Positions 1-6,663 of a stretch of 44,278 nucleotides of DNA are shown here, one piece after another; within the stretch, counting starts at the first letter, position 1; each line of letters begins with the position of its first letter. The position numbers and the translations under genes are program-made. The stretch is from a virus. The stretch spans positions 1 to 44,278 of IMG/VR virus record IMGVR_UViG_3300031787_000234; one strand, written 5' to 3'. Below the pieces are notes generated by a model that was not told the DNA's origin, ran no database searches, and saw only the letters and a list, made by a program, of their open reading frames with translations.

Positions 1-106
1 GCGTCACCGTGTCTCCGGCCTCGGCGACCAACTCGCCACACCAAACGCCGGACTGCGACGACCGAACCACGACCCACTTCGCTGCCTTCTTCTTTGATGC
101 TGCCAT
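1..106 (-). CDS. DUF6948-like protein, N-terminal part (cut by window start)
   Basis: Partial gene: 35 codons are visible from the ATG at 106, running off the window. The peptide starts with a lysine-rich stretch (MAASKKKAAK) followed by WVVVRSSQSGVWCGELV, which resembles the start of phage/plasmid DUF6948 proteins (a K-W/Y-V-V-V-R-x-x-S-A-G-V core). Those family members are usually around 100-130 residues, so most of the protein is missing. Function of the family is unknown. The start is supported by the leader AGAAAGTGAGACAGC directly upstream, which also precedes the gene starting at 44121. The C-terminal Gly/Asp/Ser-rich tail typical of these proteins is found at the other end of the window (44249-44278). 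Confidence 0.6.
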   Translation of the reverse strand, partial: MAASKKKAAKWVVVRSSQSGVWCGELVAEAGDTVT

Positions 107-144
107 GCTGTCTCACTTTCTGGGCTGCTGCCCGGTTGAAACCC

Positions 145-171
145 CCACCCCCCGGCTCTCGCCGGGGGTGG
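145..171 (-). terminator. Intergenic stem-loop between small early genes
   Basis: An 8-bp perfect stem (149-156 with 161-168, loop TCTC) with a bulged extension lies between the stop of the 57-residue gene and the DUF6948-like gene. On the minus strand it is followed by GTTTCAA rather than a T-run, so it is a weak intrinsic terminator at best. It may equally be an RNA stability or processing hairpin. It belongs to a repeated spacer architecture also seen at 394-425, 674-691 and 44237-44248. Confidence 0.5.
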
Positions 172-185
172 AGTACCGCCCCGCT

Positions 186-359
186 TCACTTCTTCTTCGT
201 GACCTTGACCGTCACCCCGACGTCCCTGCCCCAAAGTTCTCTCACTGCCCGAAGCGTTTCCACTGCGGCTTCCGCCCCCTTCCACTTCACGATTTCAGCC
301 ACATCGACGTTGATGTTGACGGTGATTGGGTTCCTCGTGTCCTGCTTGTCTACTGCCAT
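186..359 (-). CDS. Small basic/acidic hypothetical protein (57 aa)
   Basis: A 57-codon gene read from ATG at 359 to TGA at 186. It is preceded by CAGAAGGTGAGAC, a good purine-rich ribosome site. The product begins MAVDKQDTRNPITVNINVDV, has a middle helix (VKWKGAEAAVETLRAVREL) and ends in VKVTKKK. The alternating beta-type residues at both ends around one helix suggest a compact alpha/beta fold. No family is recognised. It sits between the 70-residue gene and the DUF6948-like gene, in the same orientation and with the same leader type, so it is probably co-expressed with them as an early gene. Confidence 0.65.
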   Translation of the reverse strand: MAVDKQDTRNPITVNINVDVAEIVKWKGAEAAVETLRAVRELWGRDVGVTVKVTKKK

Positions 360-393
360 GTCTCACCTTCTGCGGCCATGCCGCTGTTTGAAA

Positions 394-425
394 CCCCCGC
401 GTCAGCCTGCGCCGACGCGAGGGGG
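394..425 (-). terminator. Intergenic stem-loop between small early genes
   Basis: Six perfect pairs (398-403 with 414-419) are extended after a one-base bulge by four C-G pairs (394-397 with 421-424). The hairpin begins 13 bases below the stop of the gene ending at 438 and is followed on the minus strand by TTTCAA and the next gene's leader. It lacks a T-run, so processing or mRNA protection is as likely as termination. Confidence 0.5.
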
Positions 426-437
426 AGGAGAGAGAGA

Positions 438-650
438 TCAGGGGTTGATGACCTTCCGGTCCCTGTGCCGCCGCTCGATGCGGTAATCGGCAGTCAGGTC
501 GCGGAGGACGGCCGAGACAATCTCCGGACGACGCTGCCAAAGCACTTTGGCCGACTCCGTGTCGCCGTGGAACCCGACTCGACTGGCGATCACGCTGTCA
601 ATCGCAGAGTTCAGGGTGTTGAGCAGTTGGCGTTCGTGGTACGCGTTCAT
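438..650 (-). CDS. Small hypothetical protein (70 aa)
   Basis: The gene starts with ATG at 650, 7 bases downstream of a clear AAGGAG ribosome site (AAGGAGACACCGATG), and ends at 438. The ORF stays open for 32 codons upstream, but that part crosses a hairpin and lacks a ribosome site. The protein starts MNAYHERQLLNTLNSAIDSV and is helical throughout (VLWQRRPEIVSAVLRDL, then a basic IERRHRDRK end). It could be a small nucleic-acid- or protein-binding helical protein. No known family is recognised. It is the first of the run of small genes following the recombination cassette. Confidence 0.7.
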   Translation of the reverse strand: MNAYHERQLLNTLNSAIDSVIASRVGFHGDTESAKVLWQRRPEIVSAVLRDLTADYRIERRHRDRKVINP

Positions 651-673
651 CGGTGTCTCCTTGAAAGCCCCGC

Positions 674-691
674 CCGGGCGACGATGCCCGG
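674..691 (-). terminator. Intergenic stem-loop
   Basis: CCGGGC (674-679) pairs perfectly with GCCCGG (686-691) across a 6-base loop, between the stop of the coiled-coil gene (725) and the ribosome site of the 70-residue gene. The minus strand continues GGGGCTTTCAAGGAG. It is the same spacer pattern as at 394-425. Confidence 0.45.
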
Positions 692-724
692 ACGGAGGAG
701 GAACCGGCAACTCGCCGGGAAAGG

Positions 725-1696
725 TCACTTGACCGGGTTCAGCCACCCCTCAGCAATCCACGCCAACGACTTCATCTGATCGCGCATCACCTTCACCGCG
801 TCGGCTGCGATCGGATCAGACACTTCCGGAGCAGCCACCGCATCCAACGCCTTGGCGTACTCCGCCACCCTCTGCCAGTCCGGCGCCGCCGCCGCCCGAG
901 CAGCCTCCGCGGCCTTCTCCTGGGCGATCCGGGCAGTCTCCTTCTCCTCGGCCTCACGCTTCGCCCTCTCCGCGGCCTCCGCCGCCTCCCGGGCACGGCG
1001 CAGGTCGGCCGCCTCAGCCTCCGCCTTGGCCCGGGCAGCACGCGCCTCAGCCACCTCGCGCTCCATCCGCTCGCGCTCGGCGGCGTACTTCGCCCGATTC
1101 TCCTCCTCCGCCTTGGCCGCCTCAGCCGCCATCCGGGCAGCCTCAGCACGGGCCGCCGCGGCCTCCTCCGCCTTGCGGCGCAGGTCGTTGAGCAACTCGG
1201 AAAACTGCTCGGGCGACAGATCCGCCAGCCGGTAGTGGGCCGGGTTGCCGTCCACGGCGCTGATCGCCGCCGCCCGCTGCCGAATCATCTCCTCGCGCTT
1301 GGCGTCCTCCTCGCGCTTGGCAAAGTCCTCGGCGTGCTGGAGCCGGTCCTCCTCGGGGGTGATCTTGTTGACGATCAGGGCGGCGACGCCGTCGATCAGG
1401 CGGCCGGTGCGAAGGCTCTCCTCCTTGCAGGCCTTCCGGGCGTTCTCGACGGTGGTGCGGATCTTCTTGAGCGTGAGCCGGGCCTCGCGGGCGGCCTGCA
1501 TGGCGCCGACCTGGCTGGAGTGGGTGACTTCGATGCCGCGCGACTGGGGCAGGACCTGGGCGGCATGGATGAACAGCGGCGCGAAGGTCTCGACGATGGG
1601 CAGCACGCGGTACGCCTCAAGTTTGTGGCTGTCCAGCAGGGCACTCATCTCGGCGGGAATGGGCACGGTCGGGGGCGTGGGGGCAAGGGTGGACAC
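725..1696 (-). CDS. Coiled-coil protein of the recombination cassette (323 aa)
   Basis: The chosen start is GTG at 1696, with AGGAG seven bases upstream; the ORF is open further upstream but the sequence there is proline/arginine-rich and shadow-like. Residues about 20-110 form an N-terminal region containing KIRTTVENARKACKEE and ALIVNKITPEEDRL. Residues about 150-265 are a long Ala/Glu/Arg/Lys coiled coil (repeated AEAA/REAEE units). The C-terminus is a short helical domain. Proteins with this layout (DUF1351-like or TolA-like by annotation) often lie beside phage recT/bet genes. Here it follows bet and the CsrA-like gene on the same strand, so a role with the recombinase or single-strand DNA is plausible but inferred. 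Confidence 0.7.
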   Translation of the reverse strand: MSTLAPTPPTVPIPAEMSALLDSHKLEAYRVLPIVETFAPLFIHAAQVLPQSRGIEVTHSSQVGAMQAAREARLTLKKIRTTVENARKACKEESLRTGRLIDGVAALIVNKITPEEDRLQHAEDFAKREEDAKREEMIRQRAAAISAVDGNPAHYRLADLSPEQFSELLNDLRRKAEEAAAARAEAARMAAEAAKAEEENRAKYAAERERMEREVAEARAARAKAEAEAADLRRAREAAEAAERAKREAEEKETARIAQEKAAEAARAAAAPDWQRVAEYAKALDAVAAPEVSDPIAADAVKVMRDQMKSLAWIAEGWLNPVK

Positions 1697-1733
1697 GATC
1701 AGGCTCCTGGGGTTGTGGCGGGAATCCGCCGGG

Positions 1734-2270
1734 TTACTTGGGGTTGAGGGTGGACTCAGCGGCGGCCGAGGCTCTCGCCTTGGCTCTGGCCGCCTGGCTG
1801 GACAACGCGATGGCGACCGTCTCGGACCAGGTGGGAAGCCCGGAGACCTCCTCGGCCATGGCATGGAACTGGGCGGGGGTCAGATCGACGCGGCCGAAGG
1901 TGACGACGGACAGACCCTCCGGATAGGACCAGACCTCCAGAACACCGGCAGGGCCCTTGACGCGAAACCCGTGCAGTCCGATTCCACGACCGGGCTCCAC
2001 CTCGATGTTCCCTGGGAAGTCGTCCGGTCGGGTGGGCTTGATGCTCACGAACGCCTTGTTCCCGTTGCCCTCTGGCCAGTCGTCCTCCCACTGGGCGGGG
2101 GTCTGGTCCTTGGCATCGCCGCGCAGGACATCGATGCCTTCAAAGCCGTCGATGTGCAGCCGGGCCTGATTGGCGCCCTTGTGCCGCTTGCCGAGGGTGA
2201 CGCTGCCGATGGGCACGCCATTCCGCGAGAACATGAGGGGTTGCTTGCTTCGGACGGTGAGGGTCAACAT
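1734..2270 (-). CDS. CsrA-like N-terminal domain fused to an unknown domain (178 aa)
   Basis: The first 52 residues match the CsrA/RsmA layout: start MLTLTVRS (compare MLxLTRR), a strand with VPIGSVTL, then ANQARLHID (compare GNQVRxGI) and IDVLRGD (compare VxVxREE). CsrA dimers bind GGA motifs in mRNA leaders and control translation. The following ~125 residues (KPTRPDDFPGNIEVEPGRG onwards) match no family I know and end in a charged Ala-rich tail. I choose ATG 2270 because it restores the canonical CsrA start. Its leader (GAGAGG ... GGTTTATG) resembles that of the rusA-like gene; a GTG at 2285 is an alternative. It could be a phage regulator of host or phage translation. CsrA assignment is by pattern only. 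Confidence 0.6.
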   Translation of the reverse strand: MLTLTVRSKQPLMFSRNGVPIGSVTLGKRHKGANQARLHIDGFEGIDVLRGDAKDQTPAQWEDDWPEGNGNKAFVSIKPTRPDDFPGNIEVEPGRGIGLHGFRVKGPAGVLEVWSYPEGLSVVTFGRVDLTPAQFHAMAEEVSGLPTWSETVAIALSSQAARAKARASAAAESTLNPK

Positions 2271-2320
2271 AAACCGGGGCGGCACCTCTCAGCGGCGCCC
2301 CGACTGGTGGATGTGTTTCT

Positions 2321-3346
2321 TCACGCCGCGGGGGCGGGCTTGGCCGGGGTGGCGATGACCTGCACCAACTTCTCTCGCCACTTGGGCGGGGCCTCTTCCA
2401 GCGTCTTCCACCCCTTGCGGTCCAGGTGGCCCTGCACCACCTTGGGCAGATCGCTCGGGATCACTCCGCCGGCAGCAGCAGCCGCCTCGAGCCGCTCCCA
2501 GAACGCGAGCTCGTCGAACGGCTGGGCGTCCTGCCCCCCGCCCCCCCCGGCGTCGGCAGCCGGGGGGGCATCAGAAGGGGCCTCGGGAGCGGGCGTAGGT
2601 GCCGACGGAGCCGCCGCACCAGGAGAGAGAGATTCAGGGGACGCCACCTCGGCGGGCACCTCGGCGGCGACGTTGGCGACGGGCTTGGGCTTGAAGATGT
2701 CCGACGCGCGGGGACGGGACGGCGGGCGGGCGACGTCCATGACCGGCGACACCCGATCCGCTTGGCCCATCTCCTCGTCTGTGTAGAGGCCGCTGAGGTC
2801 CTGGGGGAACGCGGCACGCAGAGCCTGCGACTCGGCGCACTTGGCGAGCATGTGCTCGGGCATCTTCGCCCACATCGCCATGGGCTTGCCGTCCCTCTTG
2901 ATCTGGGCGAAGGACTGGTAGCGAGCCACGCCCCAGACGGGCTCGGCAAACCCTTCAACCAGGATGCCGACACGGGCCGCGGCCGGGGGCAACGGGTCCA
3001 GCCACACATCCACCCACACGCCGTCCCGGCCGCACCACTGCGGGCCGACGCGGCCCCGGTACCGGCCGCTCCGCTGGGCGATGACCCGGAATCCGTCGAT
3101 GCCGACCTGGATCGCCATCACCTCGCGGCCCGCTTTGTCATCCCACCGCTTGACGGCGTGCACCTGTCTGGCGAACGGGTCCAGCCCGGCACGCCCGACG
3201 ACCTGGAGGAACACCGCAAACTCGCTCTCGGTCGTGCCCTTGGCAAACACATCGCGGATAACCGCGAGGTCCTTGGACGTGTACCGGCCCGCCTGCGCGT
3301 CGAGCGCGTTGCCCTCCACCTTCACCAACTCAGATTGGCTGCTCAT
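2321..3346 (-). CDS. bet: Bet/RecT-type single-strand annealing recombinase (341 aa)
   Basis: Phage recombination protein of the lambda Bet family, which anneals complementary single strands after exonuclease resection. Family hallmarks visible in order are GRAGLDPFARQVHAVKR, IQVGIDGFRVIAQRSG, VGPQWCGRDGVWVDVWL, MWAKMPEHMLAKCAE and ALRAAFPQDLSGLYTDEEMG. The conserved core ends near residue 195. The C-terminal ~140 residues are a Pro/Ala-rich linker and a small helical tail. ATG 3346 is preceded by AAGGAG at 6 bases; an in-frame TTG two codons earlier lacks such spacing. The start lies inside the end of the exonuclease gene (17-base overlap), so the two are translationally coupled and act as a pair. 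Confidence 0.93.
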   Translation of the reverse strand: MSSQSELVKVEGNALDAQAGRYTSKDLAVIRDVFAKGTTESEFAVFLQVVGRAGLDPFARQVHAVKRWDDKAGREVMAIQVGIDGFRVIAQRSGRYRGRVGPQWCGRDGVWVDVWLDPLPPAAARVGILVEGFAEPVWGVARYQSFAQIKRDGKPMAMWAKMPEHMLAKCAESQALRAAFPQDLSGLYTDEEMGQADRVSPVMDVARPPSRPRASDIFKPKPVANVAAEVPAEVASPESLSPGAAAPSAPTPAPEAPSDAPPAADAGGGGGQDAQPFDELAFWERLEAAAAAGGVIPSDLPKVVQGHLDRKGWKTLEEAPPKWREKLVQVIATPAKPAPAA

Positions 3347-4223
3347 CTTCAACTCCTTCCATGGCGGCCGAGTCGGCCACCGAGTTCACTTCATCGCTCG
3401 CCCGAGCCAGCGCCCAGGTCGGGATGCCGTTCTGTTCGATCTTCGTTGCGTACCCCGGCCACACGCCCGTGCGGAGGCACTCGGCGTGCTGGCGGAGCAA
3501 CTTCCGCATCACCGCCCGCCCGTGCTCGAGCGTGCAGTCATCCACCTCGTACACGGTGCAGACGAACGGCGCCGTGTTCTCCACCGTCAGCCAGGTGAAG
3601 CCGGCGACGTCGCCACGGGTCTGGGCAATTCCCTCCAGGTACCACGCGGCCTGGAGCCCGTAGTGGTGCTGGAGGACAGCGCGGGCGAAGCCGTCGCGGC
3701 TGCCGTCCCGGCAAGACTTGAGATCCAGGACCATCGAGTCTTCGGGCAGGTAGCGATCCAGCCGACCCTTGCACTTGATGCCGGTCTCCTGGTCAACCCA
3801 GACGACGGTGGCCTCGTTGTGGGCCGGACGGGCCAGCGCAGCCGCCGCCTGCGGATTCGCCAGGACCGACTCGGCCATCGCGGAGACGGTCGCCAGCTTC
3901 TCCTCCTTGAGGACCACGCGGTCACGGTGCTCATCGAGGAACCGGGCCTTGGCTTCGAGCTCGGCGCGGGTGCGGCCGAAGTCCTGCATGACCACCACCT
4001 CCCGGGCGAACCGCCCGGGCTCGAAGATGGCCAGGTGCAGGGCCTGCCCGACCAGCATGGCCTCGCTGACCTCGCTGGGGTTGTCGATGTGGTGCCGCAT
4101 GTGCGCCATCGACCGGAGCCCAACCTTGGCGGTTGAGAAGTTCCAGGCGTCGATCAGGCCGTAGCGGGACTGGGGGACGTCGGGGTAGTAGCCCGGCGCC
4201 ATGTGAGTGCGATCAGCGATCAT
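3330..4223 (-). CDS. PD-(D/E)XK exonuclease, RecE/exodeoxyribonuclease VIII type (297 aa)
   Basis: Probable double-strand-specific 5'-3' exonuclease producing the single strands used by Bet. It resembles the PDDEXK-like exodeoxyribonuclease VIII family: N-terminal GYYPDVPQSRYGLIDAWNFS, then MLVGQALHLAIFEP (the LGxAxHxxxxEP motif), VWVDQETGIKCKGRLDRY and the catalytic strand MVLDLKS with its D-x-K, followed by HHYGLQAAWYLEG (the Q-xxx-Y motif). Length fits the family. The start at 4223 is preceded by AGGAGGTGATGG. Its start is overlapped by the preceding 35-residue membrane-peptide ORF and its stop overlaps bet. Confidence 0.9.
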   Translation of the reverse strand: MIADRTHMAPGYYPDVPQSRYGLIDAWNFSTAKVGLRSMAHMRHHIDNPSEVSEAMLVGQALHLAIFEPGRFAREVVVMQDFGRTRAELEAKARFLDEHRDRVVLKEEKLATVSAMAESVLANPQAAAALARPAHNEATVVWVDQETGIKCKGRLDRYLPEDSMVLDLKSCRDGSRDGFARAVLQHHYGLQAAWYLEGIAQTRGDVAGFTWLTVENTAPFVCTVYEVDDCTLEHGRAVMRKLLRQHAECLRTGVWPGYATKIEQNGIPTWALARASDEVNSVADSAAMEGVEDEQPI

Positions 4224-4320
4224 CCATCACCTCCTGGAGCATCGGGGCGACACAGCAGAGCAGCAGCGTGAGACCAACGCAGGTCAACAGGGCAACGGCA
4301 ACGACTTCGCCGGCGGTCAC
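4213..4320 (-). CDS. 35-residue single-span membrane peptide
   Basis: A short ORF starting GTG at 4320, which overlaps the TGA of the zinc-ribbon gene (GTGA). It ends at 4213, inside the exonuclease start region. The peptide is MTAGEVVAVALLTCVGL followed by TLLLCCVAPML and a short acidic end, i.e. one hydrophobic span of about 20 residues from residue 5. The stop-start overlap on both sides fits a continuous operon. It is small enough that it could be a spacer ORF, but the uninterrupted hydrophobic segment argues for a real peptide. Function unknown. Confidence 0.5.
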   Translation of the reverse strand: MTAGEVVAVALLTCVGLTLLLCCVAPMLQEVMDDR

Positions 4321-4514
4321 TCGTCACCCCCAAACTCGCCAGCGTCGAGCATCTCGCCCGAGCAGTGGCCGCAGTGGTCACAGGTGATCGAGACGATGAC
4401 CATCCCGGCGCTGTCGTCGCCGGTGTCGGGCTCGGCAAGCTCGACGGCGGGCTGGCCGCACGCCGGGCACTCCTTGGCGTCCTCGCGGGACTTGAAAGGG
4501 AAGCGGCGCTTCAC
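4317..4514 (-). CDS. Small zinc-ribbon protein (65 aa)
   Basis: Starts GTG 4514 (sequence VKRRFPFKSREDAKE), overlapping the stop of the upstream gene, with a GGGGGTGG ribosome-type stretch before it. Two Cys pairs, CPACG near residue 17 and CDHCGHC near residue 48, are separated by ~30 residues with beta-type sequence (MVIVSITCDHCGH). This is typical of a zinc ribbon that binds DNA, RNA or protein. The C-terminus is acidic (GEFGGDE). It sits directly upstream of the exonuclease/bet pair. Its partner is unknown. Confidence 0.7.
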   Translation of the reverse strand: MKRRFPFKSREDAKECPACGQPAVELAEPDTGDDSAGMVIVSITCDHCGHCSGEMLDAGEFGGDE

Positions 4515-4822
4515 TGGCCACCCCCTTCGGCCTTGGCGATGGCGGCGGCGATCTGTTCGGCAATCTCGCTCGCCGCGCGACCGTCCGCCCGTGGGTGCGT
4601 TGACCACCCGCTGGAAAAGTGCGCGATGAACGGCAGAGCCTCCTTCAACGCTGCCAGCATTTCATGGGCGGCGGCAATCAGGTCGGCGTCAGCCTGCGTC
4701 AGCGTGCTCGCTACGCAGTCATCCGCCGCATCCATCACGCAATGCGTGTACGTGTGGTTGGGCGTCTGCCCAGGCTGCCACACCGCACGCCAAGGTCGAG
4801 GCGAGGGTTCTCGTTTGCTCAC
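4511..4822 (-). CDS. Hypothetical helical protein (103 aa)
   Basis: Starts GTG 4822, which overlaps the TGA of the gene above (GTGA); the longer ORF upstream is a shadow of that gene. The N-terminal 30 residues are Trp/Pro-rich (PRPWRAVWQPGQTPNH). Residues about 40-100 form helices (LTQADADLIAAAHEMLAAL, ASEIAEQIAAAIAKAEGG). The pattern resembles the many small phage proteins of unknown role that carry an Ala-rich 'AAxEMLxAL' helix. It is translationally coupled at both ends within the recombination operon. Confidence 0.65.
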   Translation of the reverse strand: MSKREPSPRPWRAVWQPGQTPNHTYTHCVMDAADDCVASTLTQADADLIAAAHEMLAALKEALPFIAHFSSGWSTHPRADGRAASEIAEQIAAAIAKAEGGGQ

Positions 4823-5277
4823 TGGGCACCCCCGGCCAGGTCGGCGGCGAGGCGGGCGGTACCGGGCTCGGCGGGGTTGACGTTGAGCGCGAGGGCGGCC
4901 TCGCGGGCGACCTTCAGCGCGGCACGCTGGCGGTTGGCCGCCAGCTCGCCCACCGTGTGATCGACGCCGTAGCCGACGGCCCAGCTCGTCACCAGGTCCG
5001 ACCACTCTTCGGGCTTGATCGGGGAGCCGAGGTCGGTCTCGACACGGATGACAAACAGCACGAACTCATCCAGCCGCAGCCAGGCCCGCTCGGCCTGGGC
5101 GATGCGGCCGATGCTGCCACCGCACCACACGCTGGGGTTCTCGGTGATGGTGGCCGCGGCCTGCCGGACCAGCGAGGTCAGGACGGACCGCACGCCGTGC
5201 CGCCGCTGAGCGATCGCCGCATCAATCTCAGCCAGCAGACGGGGGAGGGGGAGGGGACGAGGGGTTACGGCATCCAT
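4819..5277 (-). CDS. Hypothetical protein (152 aa)
   Basis: ATG 5277 is preceded by GGAG at 7 bases. The product is largely helical (LPRLLAEIDAAIAQRRHG, SVLTSLVRQAAATI, AQAERAWLRLDEFVLFVIRVETDL), with a KPEEWSDLVTSWAVGYGVDHTVGELAANR segment in the C-terminal half. I recognise no family. Its 5' part overlaps the end of the integrase gene by 50 bases, on the same strand. The stop overlaps the GTG of the next gene, so it begins the recombination operon. Confidence 0.65.
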   Translation of the reverse strand: MDAVTPRPLPLPRLLAEIDAAIAQRRHGVRSVLTSLVRQAAATITENPSVWCGGSIGRIAQAERAWLRLDEFVLFVIRVETDLGSPIKPEEWSDLVTSWAVGYGVDHTVGELAANRQRAALKVAREAALALNVNPAEPGTARLAADLAGGAQ

Positions 5278-6448
5278 TGCCGGGCTCCATGAGCCTCGAA
5301 GCCAACCCCATCAGCCGGTTCGCCGTCGCCAGCAACACTCTGGCGCACTCCATCAGCGTCTCGGCTCCTGCACCTTCCGAAGCCCAAACAGGTTCGACTC
5401 CTGTCGGTGGCTTTGAGAATGTGCAGGGGGTGGCCTGTTCGGGCTCCGATGGAGTATCGGCTGTCCCTGCGCCCTGGTCAACTTTCCACATCGAATTTTC
5501 TGTCGGCAGGACCCGGACGGGTTTTTGCTCCTGTCGGTCCAGCCCCGCCACCGCCGCCCGGACCTCCTCAGTCTGGAGTTCCGAGTAGAGCTGCATCGTG
5601 ATCCGGATGTCCTTGTGCCGCAGCATGGACTGGGCCACCTTCGGCGTCACGGTCTTGGCCATCCGGCTGCCCAAACCCCGGCGGAAGGAATGCCAGCCGG
5701 CGGGCCGCCCCTTCTCGTCGCGCTTGGGAATCCCCGCCGCCGCCATGTCGCTGTGCAGCGTGCCCAGGTACACCGTCTCGGCAAACACCGGGTCCGTCGG
5801 GGCGTCGGCCGCGCGAATCTTCCGCCACCGTCGCAGGGCATCGGCCGCCGAGGGCAGCAGCGGGACCACGCCCTCATCCCGGTTCTTGCTGACTTCGCTG
5901 TCGAAGGTGATGCACGGCTCGGGCTCGGACAGATCGACGTCCCGCCACTTGATGCCCGTCGGTCCGCACATCTCGCGCCAGCGGCCTCCCACCAGCCCCA
6001 GGACGGCGTAGAAGTGCGACCGGTACTTCGGCCCCCCGTACGACGCCCGGCAGCGGGGACGCACCCGGCGCTCGTCCTCCTCGGCCACGCGGATCAGGGC
6101 AGCGACGTCGGCCTCGGTGAACGGCCGCATGGTCCGGTCCTTCCGCCGGGTGGGGATCGGGCCCAGGTCGATCCCGTCGACGATCAGGCTGGGGATCAGC
6201 TTGGCCTCCTGGTGCGCCCACCGGCAGAACGCCAGCAGCGCCGCCAGGTCGTTGTGCCGCAGTTTGGTGGCCGGCATGGCCGCCACTGCCTCAACGACGC
6301 GATCGCGCCGCAGGGTGCGAACGTCGGCACACCCGGCCCGCTTGCACATCCGCAGCACCGCACGGCTGTACTCCTTGACCGTGCGAGGCTTGGAGCGAAT
6401 CGAAAACCACCGCGCGAACGTCGCCACCTGCTCATCGAGCGATTCCAT
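5228..6448 (-). CDS. int: Tyrosine recombinase / phage integrase (406 aa)
   Basis: Site-specific recombinase for integration and excision. ATG 6448 has AGGGAG at 5 bases; the 40 codons upstream in frame run through the promoter. An N-terminal core-binding domain (about 1-100) contains PRTVKEYSRAVLRMCKRAG. The catalytic domain carries the expected residues: Arg in GGRWRE (~156), Lys in VSKNRDEG (188), HSFRR (H253, R256), LRHKDIRITMQLY (H278, Y288). After the catalytic domain comes an unusual ~110-residue tail. Residues 346-354 (KPPTGVEPV) are the antisense reading of a tRNA T-arm, which marks a probable attP inside the gene. Integration should therefore change the protein's C-terminus. Confidence 0.93.
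   Translation of the reverse strand: MESLDEQVATFARWFSIRSKPRTVKEYSRAVLRMCKRAGCADVRTLRRDRVVEAVAAMPATKLRHNDLAALLAFCRWAHQEAKLIPSLIVDGIDLGPIPTRRKDRTMRPFTEADVAALIRVAEEDERRVRPRCRASYGGPKYRSHFYAVLGLVGGRWREMCGPTGIKWRDVDLSEPEPCITFDSEVSKNRDEGVVPLLPSAADALRRWRKIRAADAPTDPVFAETVYLGTLHSDMAAAGIPKRDEKGRPAGWHSFRRGLGSRMAKTVTPKVAQSMLRHKDIRITMQLYSELQTEEVRAAVAGLDRQEQKPVRVLPTENSMWKVDQGAGTADTPSEPEQATPCTFSKPPTGVEPVWASEGAGAETLMECARVLLATANRLMGLASRLMEPGNGCRNPSSPPPPPSAG
5388..5411 (+). other. Probable attP core: tRNA 3'-end identity inside int
   Basis: On the plus strand, ACAGG-TTCGACT-CCTGT is a perfect tRNA T-arm (5-bp stem, loop matching TTCRANY). It is followed by seven bases, CGGTGGC, that would be the 3' acceptor strand. 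No matching 5' acceptor strand (GCCACCG) lies ~75 bases upstream, so this is not a tRNA gene but only its 3' end. Tyrosine integrases commonly use such tRNA 3'-end identities as attachment sites, and this one lies in their own gene. Confidence 0.65.
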
Positions 6449-6469
6449 GGTGACTCCCTGAGGGTCTCT

Positions 6470-6485
6470 CTCTGTATATTCAGAG
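6470..6485. promoter_or_regulatory. Dyad in the integrase promoter region
   Basis: CTCTG-TATATT-CAGAG is a perfect 5-bp inverted repeat around an AT core, 22 bases upstream of the integrase ATG. It is one of the few AT-rich spots in the genome. On the minus strand the region reads TATGCT...AATATAC, compatible with a -10 element, so the dyad could be an operator over the int promoter. No matching regulator is identified. Confidence 0.4.
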
Positions 6486-6576
6486 CATACCACAGCAGGG
6501 ACCGTTGCCCAGAAAGGCGGAAACCAGCAGAATGACCCAACCACCTGACACCGTGCCACCATGAACAAGGCATAGC

Positions 6577-6595
6577 CCTCCCCCTATGAGGGAGG
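6577..6595 (-). terminator. Hairpin in the intergenic region upstream of int
   Basis: CCTCCC (6577-6582) pairs with GGGAGG (6590-6595) across a 7-base loop, 69 bases beyond the stop of the membrane/coiled-coil gene (6664). The 215-base gap 6449-6663 holds this hairpin and the int promoter dyad. I see no gene in it. The hairpin could terminate the long late transcript; there is no clear T-run. Confidence 0.4.
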
Positions 6596-6663
6596 ATTCC
6601 CCGCCATCCGCTTAGGGGTGTTCCCCCGTTTAGGTTGGGCAAGGTGGGCAGACTGGGAAACTG

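Noticed and set aside
5320-5411. A complete tRNA gene at the T-arm inside int
   Set aside because: The 5' acceptor strand, D-arm and a proper anticodon arm are not present upstream. Only the 3' end is tRNA-like, so it is reported as an attachment site.
6470-6485. A LexA (SOS) box before int
   Set aside because: CTCTGTATATTCAGAG has the look of a LexA site, but the spacing does not match the E. coli CTGT-N8-ACAG form, and the host's LexA motif is unknown.
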